A DNA stretch of 41,480 nt from Streptomyces albidoflavus (GTDB taxonomy: Bacteria > Actinomycetota > Actinomycetes > Streptomycetales > Streptomycetaceae), in assembly GCF_000719955.1 (NCBI RefSeq), contig NZ_JOII01000042.1:1-41480 (forward strand), read 5' to 3'. The notes beneath the pieces were generated by a model. The model was not told the origin of the DNA. It saw only the letters and a program-made list of their open reading frames with translations, and did not search any database. A program made the position numbers and the translations under genes. Position 1 is the stretch's first letter. Each line of letters opens with the position of its first letter. Shown in pieces: positions 23,390 to 32,132 of this stretch.

Positions 23390-24751
23390 ATGGAAAGCCA
23401 TCCCCCGTACGCCTCGGCGACCGGCAGATGCCCGATGCACGACGCCAACTTCGCCGCCGACCCCCAGGCGCTCTACGAGCAGCTGCGCGAGCAGGGCCCG
23501 GCCGGCCCGGTCGAGCTGGCGCCCGGAGTCGACGCGACGCTGGTCGTGGGGTACGAGACGGCGCTGCGCGTACTGCAGAACCCGACGAGCTTCCCCCGTG
23601 ACGCCCGCCGCTGGGCGGCGCTGAACGAGGGCCGCGTCCCGATGGACAGCCCGGTCCTGCCGATGATGGCGTACCGGCCGAACGCCCTGTTCACCGACGG
23701 CGCCGTCCACCTGCGGCTGCGCAAGGCGGTCACGGACAGCCTCGCCAAGCTCAACATCACGCGCATCCGCCGTGACGTGGAGCCCATCGCCGACTACCTC
23801 ATCGACCAGTTCAGCGAGCGCGGCCGCGCCGACCTCCTCGCGGAGTACGCCAAGCTGCTCCCGCTGCTGCTGTTCAACAAGCTCTTCGGCTGCCCGGCCG
23901 ACATCGGCGACACCCTCACCACCGAGATGTCGGCGATGTTCGACGGCAAGGACCCGGTGCGGACCAAGGCCCGCCTCGACGCCTGCCTGATGCAGCTCAT
24001 CGCGATCAAGCGCCGCGAGCCGGCCGACGACGTCATCTCCTGGCTCATCCAGCACCCGGCCGGGCTGACCGACGAGGAGCTGAAGGACCAGCTGGTGATG
24101 TTGATGGGCGCCGGCATCGAGCCGGAGCGCAACCTCATCGGCAACGCCCTGCTGGAGCTGCTCTCCGGCGGCGCGGGCGGCCGGGGCGCCGGGATGATGG
24201 TCGAGGAGGCGGTCGACCACGTCCTGTGGCACCGCACCCCGATCGCCAACTACGCCGCCCACTACCCGGCCCAGGACACGGACTTCGGCAACGGTGTCAT
24301 CGCGCCCGCCGGCAGCCCCGTCCTGATCTCCTTCGCGGGCGCCAACAGCGACCCGGCCCTCGCCGAGGCCCGCCGCAGCGCGGGTCGCGGCGCGCACCTC
24401 GCCTGGGGCGCGGGCTCGCACGCCTGCCCGGCCAAGGACCCGGCGCAGGTCATCGCGGTCACCGCGGTCGAGAAGATCCTCAACGCCCTGCCGGACCTGA
24501 CGCTCGGCGTCCCGGAGGAGGACCTCCAGTGGCGCCCGGGACCCTTCCACCGGGCCCTGGTCTCCCTGCCGGTCGCTTTCAGCCCCACCCCGGCCACCCG
24601 GATGGCCGCGGCCCTCCAGAACCGGGGCATCCCGCAGCAGCAGGCGGCACCCGCCACCCCGCAGCCGCAGCACACCGCCCCGGCCTCCTCGGACGGCGGC
24701 GGTCGCAGGAAGGGCTTCTGGAGCTCCTTCCTCGACATCTTCCGGGTCTGA
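23390..24751 (+). CDS. cvnE: Conservon cytochrome P450, CYP157-like, lacking ExxR
   Basis: A 453-aa cytochrome P450. The haem-ligand loop is LAWGAGSHACPAK with Cys346, where the usual Phe is Trp and the Gly after Cys is Pro. The I-helix reads MGAGIEPE (about 239-246) without the oxygen-activating Thr. The K-helix ExxR position reads H277-V-L-W280, so both charged residues are missing. Loss of ExxR is a known trait of the CYP157 family found in conservons. A Pro/Gln-rich tail ends in KGFWSSFLDIFRV. It is 88 bp downstream of cvnD and probably in the same operon; catalysis may be absent or atypical. Confidence 0.88.
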   Translation: MESHPPYASATGRCPMHDANFAADPQALYEQLREQGPAGPVELAPGVDATLVVGYETALRVLQNPTSFPRDARRWAALNEGRVPMDSPVLPMMAYRPNALFTDGAVHLRLRKAVTDSLAKLNITRIRRDVEPIADYLIDQFSERGRADLLAEYAKLLPLLLFNKLFGCPADIGDTLTTEMSAMFDGKDPVRTKARLDACLMQLIAIKRREPADDVISWLIQHPAGLTDEELKDQLVMLMGAGIEPERNLIGNALLELLSGGAGGRGAGMMVEEAVDHVLWHRTPIANYAAHYPAQDTDFGNGVIAPAGSPVLISFAGANSDPALAEARRSAGRGAHLAWGAGSHACPAKDPAQVIAVTAVEKILNALPDLTLGVPEEDLQWRPGPFHRALVSLPVAFSPTPATRMAAALQNRGIPQQQAAPATPQPQHTAPASSDGGGRRKGFWSSFLDIFRV

Positions 24752-24797
24752 CCCGGAGCCTCCGGCCGGCGTGCCGCCCGGAGGACGAGAGAGGCGA

Positions 24798-24833
24798 GGA
24801 CGGCCCGTCGTGCCCACGCACGGCGGGCCGTCC
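24798..24833. terminator. Hairpin terminator between cvnE and the acyl-CoA dehydrogenase-like gene
   Basis: GGACGGCCCG at 24798-24807 pairs with CGGGCCGTCC at 24824-24833, with a continuing inner CGTGC/GCACG pairing. It sits between convergent genes and can serve both directions. Confidence 0.7.
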
Positions 24834-24862
24834 CGTGTCCCGCCGTCGTGCGCCTCAGCCCG

Positions 24863-26758
24863 TCATGCCGCGTCCGGCTCGCTCTCCCGGAGCCCGCCGG
24901 CACGGGACTCCGCACCGGCGGGGACGGCTCCGGCGACGCTCTCGGGCGCAGCCTCGACCAGGCCCGCTGTCTCGACGAGGCCCGCGGGGTCGCTGCCGGG
25001 CACCTGCTCCGGTACGAAGAAACGTTCCGTCAGGGCGAGGGCGTGGGGCTCCAGGTCCGCCACGACCCGCTCGACCTCGTCCGGGAGCCGCCGCACCTGC
25101 TCCGCCGTCAGCCGCTCCCCGGCCAGCAGCTCCCCGCTGTGCGCCGCCACCTGGCGCAGCGCGAAGAGGCGGTGCAGGTCGCGGATGCGCTCGGCCTCGT
25201 CCCCGGTGACCCGGTCGGAGCCCTCCAGCAGTGCCTCCCCGGCCAGCCGGTGCGCGTGGGCGGCGACCAGTTCCAGCGCCGGGGTGACCGCGCCGTTCCA
25301 GCGGGCCATCGGGTTGCCGCGTACGCCGCCCGTGCGCAGCCGGGTCCGGGCCCGCTCGTGCCAGATCCGCTCCACGTCCGCCATCAGGTCCTGGAGGTGC
25401 GTACCGTCGCGCAGGGACCGCTGCTCGGGCGCGGTCTCGCTGGGGGGCTTCGGGGTGAACCCGCCCATCAGCAGCTCACCGGCGGCCTTGACCCAGATGA
25501 CCTGGTTGTCGCCCTCGGCGGTGATGGTGCCCTCGTTGGCGGCGAGCTGGCCCGCGATGCCCTGCGTCAGCAGCAGCCCCTTGGCGCCGCACCGCTCACG
25601 GCAGGTCGTCATGGTTTCCCGGGCGGCCCAGGTGATCCATCCCTTGGTCACCGCGACCAGCCGGTCGACCTCCTCGCGCTCGGCCTCCTCGGCCACCTCC
25701 CACTGGCGTACCACCGAGCGGTGCAGCAGCGTCGCCGCGTACGTGGTGGCGAGGGCGTCGAGCAGCGGCTCGTGGTGGCTGCGGTGGGCCATCAGCGGGA
25801 CCCGGCGGCCCTTGGTCATGCCGGAGGTCAGCCGCGTGGAGCCGTGCCGTACGGCGACCGCGACCGCCTGCCGGGTGGCGCCCAGGCTGTAGCCGGACAT
25901 GCAGAGCTTGCCCATCGACACCCGGCCGATGGAGCGCAGGAAGCGGATGCGGGGGCTGCCGAGGGTGCTCTCGAACTCCCCGTCGGGGCTGAGCCGCCCG
26001 TGGTCGCCCTGGAGCATCGCGCTGTGCGGCAGCCGCACGTGGTGGAAGCGGGTGGCGCAGTGGTCCACGGGCGCGCCGGAGGTGTGCGGCAGCCGCTCGA
26101 CGCTGACGCCCGGCAGGTGGCCCCGCTCGTCGCTGAGCGGGGTGAGGAAGAGGAAGATGCCCAGGTCACGGCCGTCGACCAGCAGCCGGGCGGCGACCAC
26201 GGCGTCTTTCGGACCGCCGGTCAGCGAGGTGTTGGGCATCCACTTGGCCGCCCCCGGGCCCGGGGTGTTGAGGACGAACTGACGAGAGGCGCGGTCGTAC
26301 TCGGCGGTCGTCTCCATGTTCACCGCGTCGTTGCCGTGCTCGGCCTCGGTGCACAGGAACGTGCCGATCCGGTCCATCCGCAGCCACGGCTCCAGGTCCC
26401 GCTCCGCGTGGTCGTGGTCGAGAAGGCTGCCCAGGAAGAGGTTGTAGTGGATGGAGGCCAGCGTGGCCATCCCGGGATCGGCCGGGCCCGCCCACTCGTG
26501 GAGCGCGGTCAGCGCCGGCGCGCTCAGGACGAGCGCGCGGGGATCGGGTATCGCGGCGGCGACGGTACGCAAGCGCCGATAGGACAACTCCACCCTTTCC
26601 CGGTGTGGCAAGTCCCGGTGGCCGAACTCCTCCGTGCTGAATAGCTCCCGCCAGCGCAGGTGTTCTTCGCCGCGTGTCGCGAAGAGCAGGTCGTCGGCGG
26701 TGGAAACGGAGGCGGAGATGGAGCTGTGGCGGAGCGGAATCTCTCGTTCAGTAATCAC
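24863..26758 (-). CDS. Acyl-CoA dehydrogenase/oxidase-like flavoprotein
   Basis: A 631-aa protein of the acyl-CoA dehydrogenase/oxidase superfamily. The N-terminal helical domain contains FSTEEFGHRDLPHRERVEL. The central strand domain has FLCTEAEHGNDAVNMETTAEYD and FVLNTPGPGAAKWMPNT, the FAD/acyl-CoA-binding signature of acyl-CoA oxidases. A helical C-terminal half includes GLLLTQGIAGQLAANEGTITAEGDN, where a catalytic Glu is expected. The last 40 residues are Glu/Ala-rich. The frame is open to 26818, but the GTG at 26758 has a TACTTT -10 box 7 nt upstream and gives a length that fits homologues. It is convergent with the conservon; a functional link is unproven. Confidence 0.8.
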   Translation of the reverse strand: MITEREIPLRHSSISASVSTADDLLFATRGEEHLRWRELFSTEEFGHRDLPHRERVELSYRRLRTVAAAIPDPRALVLSAPALTALHEWAGPADPGMATLASIHYNLFLGSLLDHDHAERDLEPWLRMDRIGTFLCTEAEHGNDAVNMETTAEYDRASRQFVLNTPGPGAAKWMPNTSLTGGPKDAVVAARLLVDGRDLGIFLFLTPLSDERGHLPGVSVERLPHTSGAPVDHCATRFHHVRLPHSAMLQGDHGRLSPDGEFESTLGSPRIRFLRSIGRVSMGKLCMSGYSLGATRQAVAVAVRHGSTRLTSGMTKGRRVPLMAHRSHHEPLLDALATTYAATLLHRSVVRQWEVAEEAEREEVDRLVAVTKGWITWAARETMTTCRERCGAKGLLLTQGIAGQLAANEGTITAEGDNQVIWVKAAGELLMGGFTPKPPSETAPEQRSLRDGTHLQDLMADVERIWHERARTRLRTGGVRGNPMARWNGAVTPALELVAAHAHRLAGEALLEGSDRVTGDEAERIRDLHRLFALRQVAAHSGELLAGERLTAEQVRRLPDEVERVVADLEPHALALTERFFVPEQVPGSDPAGLVETAGLVEAAPESVAGAVPAGAESRAGGLRESEPDAA

Positions 26759-26765
26759 ACTTTGT

Positions 26766-26771
26766 AAAGTA
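26766..26771 (-). promoter_or_regulatory. -10 box of leaderless promoter for the acyl-CoA dehydrogenase-like gene
   Basis: TACTTT on the minus strand ends 7 nt before the GTG at 26758; no ribosome binding site. This placement is the main argument for that start. Confidence 0.45.
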
Positions 26772-26938
26772 ACGGTCGCCAGGGAGTCATGGATAGGGCC
26801 CAACTGACCATGTGTCATATGTCAAGTGACCAGTTCAAGCCAATCCCTGGCGGGATGTACGCACTTTCTGCGGGGAATCACCCGCCTTGCCCGCGTACGA
26901 CACGCTCCATCCCTGCCAGGGCGAAAAGCGGAAGGGGA

Positions 26939-27994
26939 TCACGCACCGGTGGGCGCCCGCCCGTGCTCCCTGGTCTCCTCGGTGTCCGCGGCGTCCTGGG
27001 CGCCGGCCGACGCGTCCTGGGCGGCCACCTCCTCGGCAGGCTCCGGGTGGCAGGCCGGTGCGCCCGGACCCCCCGCCGCGCGGCACAACTCCGCCGTGAA
27101 CTGGGCGCCGAGCAGCAGCGCGACGTTGGAGAGCCACAGCCACACCAGGAAGACGACGATCCCCGCGAGCGAGCCGTAGAGACGGCTGTACGTACTGAGC
27201 ACCGAGGCGTACAGCGCCAGCCCCGCCGACGCGGTCAGCCAGAGCGTCGCGGCGAGGACGCCGCCCGGGATGCTGTGGGCGCGCCGACGGGCGGCCACCG
27301 GGCCGTTCCGGAAAACGACCACGACCAGACAGGCCACCAGGCACAGCAGCAGCGGCCAGCGCAGCACGCTCCACGCCCACGCCACCCCGGCGTCCAGCCC
27401 CAGCAGCCGCCCGATCGACTCGGCCACCGGCTCGGTCAGCATCAGCAGCAGCGAACTGACCAGCAGCAGCGCCAGCAGGGCCAGGGCCGTCGCCACGATC
27501 CGGTGCGCCTTGCCCCACGGCGAACGCCGGTCCCGTACCCCGTACATGCGGTGCAGCGCGCGCCGCGAGACCGCCAGGTAGCTGGAGGCCGACCAGAGCG
27601 CGCTCGCCCCGCCCGTCACCAGGAGCGTCCACGCCGTCGAGTCGACCCGCACCACCCGCGTCAGCACCTCGCGCAGCGAGGCCCCCGAGCCGCCCGGCGC
27701 CCACGCCGTCACCTGCCCCACGAACCGCTCCGCCGTGTCCGGACTCACCAGCCCGAAGGCGATCACCACCACCAGCAGCGCCGGCAGCACGGCGAGGATC
27801 GCGTAATAGGTCAGCGCCGCCGCGAAGTCCGAGATGTCGTCCCGCCAGAACGCCCCCGGCGTCAGCCGCAACGCCACCCACCACTCCACCGTCCGCCCCG
27901 GCTCACCCTTCACGGGCCCGTCCCCCTCGATACCCTCCACCGTCCGCGCCTCCTCGGCCACGGCCCCGCCCGCTGTCCGAGCCGGTTGCTTCAT
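26939..27994 (-). CDS. YihY/BrkB-family inner membrane protein
   Basis: A 351-aa integral membrane protein of the YihY/virulence factor BrkB family. The signature DDISDFAAALTYYAILAVLPALLVVV is at about 51-76, followed by LLVTGGASALWSASSYLAVSRRALHRMYGV and further helices including LVACLVVVVFR, GVLAATLWLTASAGLALYAS and SLAGIVVFLVWLWLSNVALLLGAQF. The transport function is unknown; despite the old name it is not an RNase. The cytosolic tail is Glu/Ala-rich. The ATG at 27994 has AGGAGG 4 nt upstream, a strong site; the open frame further upstream runs into the repeat element and is rejected. Confidence 0.92.
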   Translation of the reverse strand: MKQPARTAGGAVAEEARTVEGIEGDGPVKGEPGRTVEWWVALRLTPGAFWRDDISDFAAALTYYAILAVLPALLVVVIAFGLVSPDTAERFVGQVTAWAPGGSGASLREVLTRVVRVDSTAWTLLVTGGASALWSASSYLAVSRRALHRMYGVRDRRSPWGKAHRIVATALALLALLLVSSLLLMLTEPVAESIGRLLGLDAGVAWAWSVLRWPLLLCLVACLVVVVFRNGPVAARRRAHSIPGGVLAATLWLTASAGLALYASVLSTYSRLYGSLAGIVVFLVWLWLSNVALLLGAQFTAELCRAAGGPGAPACHPEPAEEVAAQDASAGAQDAADTEETREHGRAPTGA

Positions 27995-28099
27995 CGTTCC
28001 TCCTCGCGGCACCCGGTGCCCTACGGGTCGAGGGGTGCCTACCCCGTTCGTGCGCGACCGACCTGCGCGCGGGGGTTGCACGCTACGTGGGCGGGCGGG

Positions 28100-29153
28100 C
28101 CCGCCGGTACTCAGGGCCTCCGGCGGGGCTGGGCTTCGCCTATCTGCTTGGCCGCGATGTGGCTGCGCCGCGACTGGGGGTGCCTTCGCGTGTGCCCGGT
28201 CCCCGATCGGCCTCAACCGCCGGCCGGGCTGTTGCTTGCCGGGCTCCGCCCCGATCTACCGGCCTCGCCCCTGCCGGTCCCGGTGGCCTCAATCGCCGGC
28301 CGGGCTGGGATGGGGTGGTGGCTGGGCTCCGCCTCCACCTGCGCGCTTCGACCCTGCGGGTCACTGATGGCCTCAATCGCCGGCCGGGCTGTTGTTTGCC
28401 GGGCTCCGTCTCGACCGTGCCGGTCAACGATTGGCCTCAAACGCCGGCCGGGCTGTGAGGTTCGCGGTACCTCCGGTGCGTGGGTGGGGTGGGGCCGTGC
28501 CGGGGTACCTCCTCACAAACTGCATGGTGCGGGGTCAGTCGCTTTAAGACGGCCGTGTGTGCAGTTTGCTGCGGGGGCACCCCGACCCGTCCCCACCCCA
28601 CGGTCTCGTACGCGGCCAACCGCCGGAGGGGAGGAGGGGCCGTCACCGATACAGGGCCTCTCCACAGTGACCACCGTCCTCGCTCTCGCTCGCCACAAAG
28701 ATCAATGGGCGACGGCCTTGTCTTTTCCCCACCCACCGGCGGGGAGACGCCGACGAGACGGAAGGGCGGGGCCGTGCCGGGGTGCCCCCGCAGCAAACTG
28801 CCGTGCTCGGCCGCCTTGAAGCGACTGACCCCGCACCCTGCAGTTTGTGAGGAGGTACCCCGGTGCGGCCCCGCCCGACCCAACCGGCGAACGCACCGCG
28901 AAACCCAATAGCCCGGCCGGCGCTTGAGGCCAGTCTTTGACCGGCACGGTCGGGACGGAGCTCGGCAACCGACAGCCTGGCCGGCGATTGAGGCCATCGG
29001 TGACCCGCAGGGGCACGGGCGGGTACGCAGGGGCGGAGCCCAGCCACGCCGCATCCCCAGCCCGGCCGGCGCTTGAGGCCGATCGGGGGCCGGGCGCAGG
29101 CGAAGGCACCCCCAGTCGCGGCGCAGCCACATCCCGGCCGGCGCCCGAGGCGA
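28100..29153. repeat. About 1-kb element of two long imperfect inverted arms
   Basis: Sequence from about 28140 to 28660 recurs inverted from about 29150 to 28700. Examples: GATGTGGCTGCGCCGCGACT at 28156 faces its reverse complement ending at 29133; CCTCACAAACTGCA at 28511 faces 28839-28852; CAGTTTGCTGCGGGGG at 28562 faces 28785-28800. Paired positions near the axis sum to 57362-57364 (axis near 28682). The left arm has one extra unit of about 76 bp. Copies of the dispersed GC-rich repeat stud both arms: 28209, 28285, 28369 and 28433 forward; 28910, 28974 and 29059 reversed, plus a degenerate one at 29131. Open frames here are by-products of the repeats. Confidence 0.85.
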
Positions 29154-29154
29154 A

Positions 29155-29841
29155 TCAGCGGGCGAACTCCGCCAGCCAGGCGGGGAAGGCGGTCAGGTCC
29201 GGGAGGACGAGGTCGGCGCCGGCGGTGCGGAGTTCGTCGGGGGTGCAGCCCCCGGTGACGACGGCCACGGAGAAGGCCCCGGCGGCCCGGGCACCGCGCA
29301 CGTCGCCGACGTGGTCCCCGACGTAGACGGTGGCCCCCTGTGCGCGCAGCGCACCCCCCTTGGCCTCGGCCCAGAGGCTGCCGACGACGAGGTCGGCCCG
29401 GAGACCGAGGTGGTCGAGGTGGAGCCGCGCGTGCTCCTCGTTCTTGGCGGTCACGACGAGCGAGCGCCCACCGTGGGCCCGCACGGCTTCCAGGGCCTGC
29501 GCGGCACCGGGCAGGGCGAGCGAGGGGGCTATCGCGGTGGTCGGGTAGACCTCGCGGTAGCGCGCGGCGGCGGCGGGGACCTGCTCGGCCGGGAACCAGC
29601 AGGCCAGCTCGGTTTCGAGGGGCGGCCCGAGCCGGGAGACGACCAGGTCGACGTCGATAAGGACGCCGGTCTCGGCGGCGAGTACACGGTACGCGGCGCC
29701 GATGCCCGGCCGTGAGTCGATCAGCGTCATGTCGAGGTCGAACCCGACGACGGGCCCCGCCCCGCCCGGAACCGGACGTGCGGCCGGTACGGCGGGGTCG
29801 GAGGGAGCGGGCGCGGCGGCGGAGGTGAGGTGCTCGGGCAT
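29155..29841 (-). CDS. HAD-superfamily phosphatase
   Basis: A 228-aa haloacid dehalogenase-type hydrolase. Motif I is FDLDMTLIDS at about 34-43, with nucleophile Asp and acid/base Asp. Motif II is in SLVVTAKN, the conserved Lys of motif III is near LWAEAKGG, and motif IV is YVGDHVGDVRGAR with the metal-binding Asps. The helical cap between motifs I and II fits phosphoglycolate-phosphatase-like members. Substrate unknown. The ATG at 29841 has GGAGGG directly upstream and a CACAAT box at 29848-29853. It shares its upstream region, including an iron box, with the siderophore transport operon. Its stop abuts the long inverted-repeat element. Confidence 0.85.
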   Translation of the reverse strand: MPEHLTSAAAPAPSDPAVPAARPVPGGAGPVVGFDLDMTLIDSRPGIGAAYRVLAAETGVLIDVDLVVSRLGPPLETELACWFPAEQVPAAAARYREVYPTTAIAPSLALPGAAQALEAVRAHGGRSLVVTAKNEEHARLHLDHLGLRADLVVGSLWAEAKGGALRAQGATVYVGDHVGDVRGARAAGAFSVAVVTGGCTPDELRTAGADLVLPDLTAFPAWLAEFAR

Positions 29842-29871
29842 CCCTCCATTGTGCAGCCCCGGCGGCCGTAC

Positions 29872-29889
29872 ACTTAGCCAAGCCTAAGT
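29872..29889. promoter_or_regulatory. Iron box (DmdR1/IdeR-type operator)
   Basis: An imperfect 18-bp dyad, ACTTAG then CTAAGT at the ends with CCAAGC between, contains TTAGGCTTGGCTAA on the minus strand. This closely follows the actinobacterial iron-box pattern TTAGG...CTAA. It lies about 100 bp upstream of the siderophore permease gene and 31 bp upstream of the HAD gene, so iron should repress both. Confidence 0.75.
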
Positions 29890-29973
29890 CCCGGCGCAGA
29901 ACGGGCAATTGGGGCGGTGTGCCGTGATGTCCGCTCCCGGCCGGCGCCCCGCAGACCGCCCGGAAAGGACCCG

Positions 29974-31038
29974 ATGCCCCCCGCCCCACCCGCCGCCCCG
30001 TCGCCGGCGAAGGCCCCGCCCACCGCGCCCCGGCCCCGCCGGGACGGCGCCGTACGCCGGGCGGCCTGGACGGTGGCGGCCCTGGTGGCGCTGCTGGTCG
30101 CGGTCGTCCTCAGCCTGGCCGTCGGCGCCCGTACGGTGGCGCCCGGAACGGTCGTGGAGGCCCTGTTCCAGGGGGCCACGGGCCCGGACGCCGAGGTGGT
30201 CCGGGAGATGCGGCTGCCGCGCACGCTGATCGGCGTGATGGTCGGCGCCGCGCTCGCCGTCGCCGGGACCGCCCTGCAGGGCATCACCCGTAATCCGATC
30301 GCGGACCCGGGCATCCTCGGCATCAGCCAGGGCGCCTCGGTCGGGGTGGTCCTCGCCATCGCCTTCGCGGGGGTGCACACCCTGGCGGGGTACGTGTGGT
30401 TCGCCTTCGTGGGGGCGGGGCTCGCGGCGGTCGCCGTGTACGCGGTCGCGGCGGGCGGCCGGGGCGGCGCGACCCCGGTCAAGCTGGCGCTGAGCGGCGC
30501 CGCGATCAACGCCCTGCTGGTCTCGGTCACCACCGCCGTGCTGACCACCAGTTCCAGTGCCCTGGACGAGTTCCGCTTCTGGAACGTGGGGGCGCTCCAG
30601 GGCCGGGGCGCCGACGTGGCCGTCCAGGTCTGGCCGTTTCTGCTGGTGGGGCTGGCGCTGGTCGCCTCGTCGGCCCGGGGGCTGGACGCGCTGGCGCTGG
30701 GGGAGGACGTGGCGAAGGGGCTGGGGCAGCGGGTGGCGGCCGTACGGATCACCGCGGGCGCCGGAGCCGCCGTGCTGACCGGGGTCGGGGTGGCCGCTGC
30801 CGGGCCGGTCGCCTTCGTCGGCCTCGCGGTCCCGCACCTCGTCCGCCACCTGGTCGGCGGCGACCACCGCTGGGTCCTCCCGCTGGCCGCCCTGACCGGC
30901 CCCGTGATGCTCCTCGCCTCCGACACCGTCGGCCGCGTCCTCTTCCCGCCGGGCGAGGTCCCCGCCGGGGTCATGACGGCGCTGATCGGCGTGCCCTTCC
31001 TGGTGGCGCTGGTCCGGAGCAGGGCGGTGACCGCGTGA
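29974..31038 (+). CDS. Iron-siderophore ABC transporter permease (FecCD family), first subunit
   Basis: A 354-aa FecCD/BtuC-type permease with about nine to ten membrane helices. Family motifs: [73 protein letters not shown] and [19 protein letters not shown]. It moves ferric siderophore across the membrane as a heterodimer with the next gene product. The ATG at 29974 follows AAGGA at 6 nt; the N-terminal 25 residues are Pro-rich and cytosolic. It is the first gene of a four-gene operon behind an iron box and overlaps the second permease (GTGA). Confidence 0.92.
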   Translation: MPPAPPAAPSPAKAPPTAPRPRRDGAVRRAAWTVAALVALLVAVVLSLAVGARTVAPGTVVEALFQGATGPDAEVVREMRLPRTLIGVMVGAALAVAGTALQGITRNPIADPGILGISQGASVGVVLAIAFAGVHTLAGYVWFAFVGAGLAAVAVYAVAAGGRGGATPVKLALSGAAINALLVSVTTAVLTTSSSALDEFRFWNVGALQGRGADVAVQVWPFLLVGLALVASSARGLDALALGEDVAKGLGQRVAAVRITAGAGAAVLTGVGVAAAGPVAFVGLAVPHLVRHLVGGDHRWVLPLAALTGPVMLLASDTVGRVLFPPGEVPAGVMTALIGVPFLVALVRSRAVTA

Positions 31039-32132
31039 GCGGCGGCAGCGTGGTGCTGAAGGCGGGGCCGGAACCCGCCCGCGTACGACCCGCCGGGTAC
31101 GTCCCCGTACGCGTCGGGCCCGCCAGCCTCCTCGTCCCCGTGCGGGCCGTGGCGACCGGCGCCGTCCTGGCGGGCGTGCTGGCCGTGGTGTGCGTGGCGT
31201 ACCTGAGTGTGGGCGAGAGCTTCGTCGCGCCCGGGTCGGTGGTCGACGTGCTGCTCGGGCGTCCCTCGCCGGACACGCTGGTCGTGGGGGAGCTGCGGCT
31301 GCCCCGGATGGTGGCGGGGCTGTACGTCGGGGCGGCGTTCGGGATCGCGGGCGCGCTGATCCAGACCGTCGCCCGGAACCCGCTGGCCAGCCCCGACCTG
31401 ATCGGGGTGAGCCAGGGCGCGAGCGCCGCCACGGTCGCCGCGCTGACCTTCGGCGTCACCTCGTACACCGTGCTGCCCTGGATCTCGGTGGGCGGCGGGC
31501 TCCTCGCGGCGCTGCTCGTCCACCTCTTCGCCTGGCGGGGCGGGCTCCAGGCCACCCGGTTCGTGCTGGTCGGGGTCGGGTTCGCGGTGGCCCTGCGGGC
31601 GCTGACCACGCTCTTCCTGACCAAGGGCGACCAGACCGTGGCCCAGCAGGCCCAGGTGTGGATGAGCGGTTCCCTCAACGGCCGCGCCTGGCCGGAAGCC
31701 GCCCTCGTCGGCTGGACCCTGCTCGCCGCCCTGCCCGCCCTGGTCTGGGCCGCCCGCGCCCAGCGCACCGTCACCCTGGACGAAGCCACCGCGACCTCCC
31801 TCGGCGCCCGCCTGGGGCGCGCCCGTCTCGGCCTCGTCCTCGTCGGGGTGGTCCTCGCCTCGGTCGCCACCGGCGCGGCCGGGCCCGTCGACTTCGTCGC
31901 GCTGCTCGCCCCGCAGATCGCCCGGCGGCTGACCCGTACCGCGCAGATCCCGCTGGTCTGCTCCGCGCTGGCGGGCGCGGTGACCGTGGTCGCCGCCGAC
32001 CTGCTGGCCCGTCGCCTCTTCGCGCCGACCGAACTGCCGGTGGGGGTGCTCACCGCGGCGGTCGGCGCCCCGTACCTGATCTGGCTGCTCGTCACCCGAC
32101 ACGGCCCCCGCGCCACCGGAGGCACCTCATGA
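31035..32132 (+). CDS. Iron-siderophore ABC transporter permease (FecCD family), second subunit
   Basis: A 365-aa FecCD-type permease. Motifs are [73 protein letters not shown] and [19 protein letters not shown]. The GTG at 31035 overlaps the stop of the first permease by four bases, and its own stop overlaps the ATPase gene (ATGA). Together with the first permease it forms the membrane channel. The operon context and iron box point to ferric siderophore import; which siderophore cannot be read from the sequence. Confidence 0.92.
   Translation: MSGGSVVLKAGPEPARVRPAGYVPVRVGPASLLVPVRAVATGAVLAGVLAVVCVAYLSVGESFVAPGSVVDVLLGRPSPDTLVVGELRLPRMVAGLYVGAAFGIAGALIQTVARNPLASPDLIGVSQGASAATVAALTFGVTSYTVLPWISVGGGLLAALLVHLFAWRGGLQATRFVLVGVGFAVALRALTTLFLTKGDQTVAQQAQVWMSGSLNGRAWPEAALVGWTLLAALPALVWAARAQRTVTLDEATATSLGARLGRARLGLVLVGVVLASVATGAAGPVDFVALLAPQIARRLTRTAQIPLVCSALAGAVTVVAADLLARRLFAPTELPVGVLTAAVGAPYLIWLLVTRHGPRATGGTS

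Noticed and set aside
26759..26818. An upstream ATG for the acyl-CoA dehydrogenase-like gene
   Set aside because: No ribosome binding site, and the added residues span the TACTTT promoter box; the GTG at 26758 fits better.
28480..29130. Several 60-230-codon frames in the inverted-arm element, similar to each other on the two strands
   Set aside because: Their mutual similarity follows directly from the inverted repeat; there is no coding bias or ribosome binding site.
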